Below, one piece after another: positions 5,614 to 5,636 of a stretch of DNA of 5,636 nucleotides. Made by a program: the position numbers and the translations under genes. How positions within the stretch are numbered: position 1 is the first letter of the stretch; each line of letters begins with the position of its first letter. Origin of the DNA: Wolbachia pipientis (GTDB taxonomy: Bacteria; Pseudomonadota; Alphaproteobacteria; Rickettsiales; Anaplasmataceae); assembly GCF_023661085.1 (NCBI RefSeq), contig NZ_JAHDJT010000094.1, positions 1-5,636 on the forward strand. The letters are read 5' to 3'. The notes beneath the pieces are model-generated. The model saw nothing but the letters and a program-made list of their open reading frames with translations, did no database searches and was not told where the DNA came from.

Positions 5614-5636
5614 AATTATTTATATGTACCTCAAAT

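Noticed and set aside
5612..5635. Leftward open frame of seven codons ending in TAG at 5614-5612
   Set aside because: It is compatible with the end of a gene before the leftward terminator, but too short to call.
1..5636. CRISPR array, transposase gene or toxin-antitoxin pair
   Set aside because: No regularly spaced repeats, transposase motifs or small gene pairs of that kind were seen on either strand.

Overview
The window looks like chromosome of a Wolbachia endosymbiont (Anaplasmataceae, Rickettsiales, Alphaproteobacteria). Four things point there. The coding sequence is AT-rich. It carries GapR (the former DUF2312 family), a nucleoid protein typical of alphaproteobacteria. The enzymes show the sparse, single-copy character of a reduced genome. 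Near the right end is the short palindrome with arms ATCCCAGTA / TACTGGGAT, which I recognise from memory as a dispersed Wolbachia repeat. No database was searched.

Layout. Bases 1-233 are intergenic. They appear to be a divergent control region: a good leftward promoter (54-82) facing a possible gene start at base 8, and a weaker rightward promoter (183-211) before argD, with several small hairpins between. argD (234-1412) stands alone. After a 109-base gap, five genes follow in one tight same-strand cluster. They are a DUF21/CBS/CorC membrane protein (1522-2808), gapR (2818-3084), ubiX (3077-3640), folD (3644-4543) and a secreted NodB-type polysaccharide deacetylase (4565-5383, possibly from 4550). 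Junctions are 9 bases, an 8-base overlap, 3 bases, and 6 or 21 bases depending on the deacetylase start, so one transcript with partly coupled translation is likely.

Bases 5384-5636 hold no intact gene. They contain a GC-richer (about 50%) patch with a 49-codon leftward open frame lacking a start, a partial and a complete Wolbachia-type palindrome, an 8-bp inverted repeat, and a probable leftward intrinsic terminator at 5582-5613. This looks like a small insertion or decay zone between convergent genes.

Functionally the cluster mixes unrelated housekeeping tasks: divalent-cation handling at the membrane, nucleoid organisation, prenyl-FMN cofactor for ubiquinone synthesis, one-carbon folate chemistry and envelope glycan modification. 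ArgD may serve diaminopimelate synthesis rather than arginine synthesis. I found no clearly new multi-gene system. The points most worth following are the intact deacetylase in a wall-poor endosymbiont, the co-translated gapR-ubiX pair, and the truncated leftward frame bounded by the palindrome.
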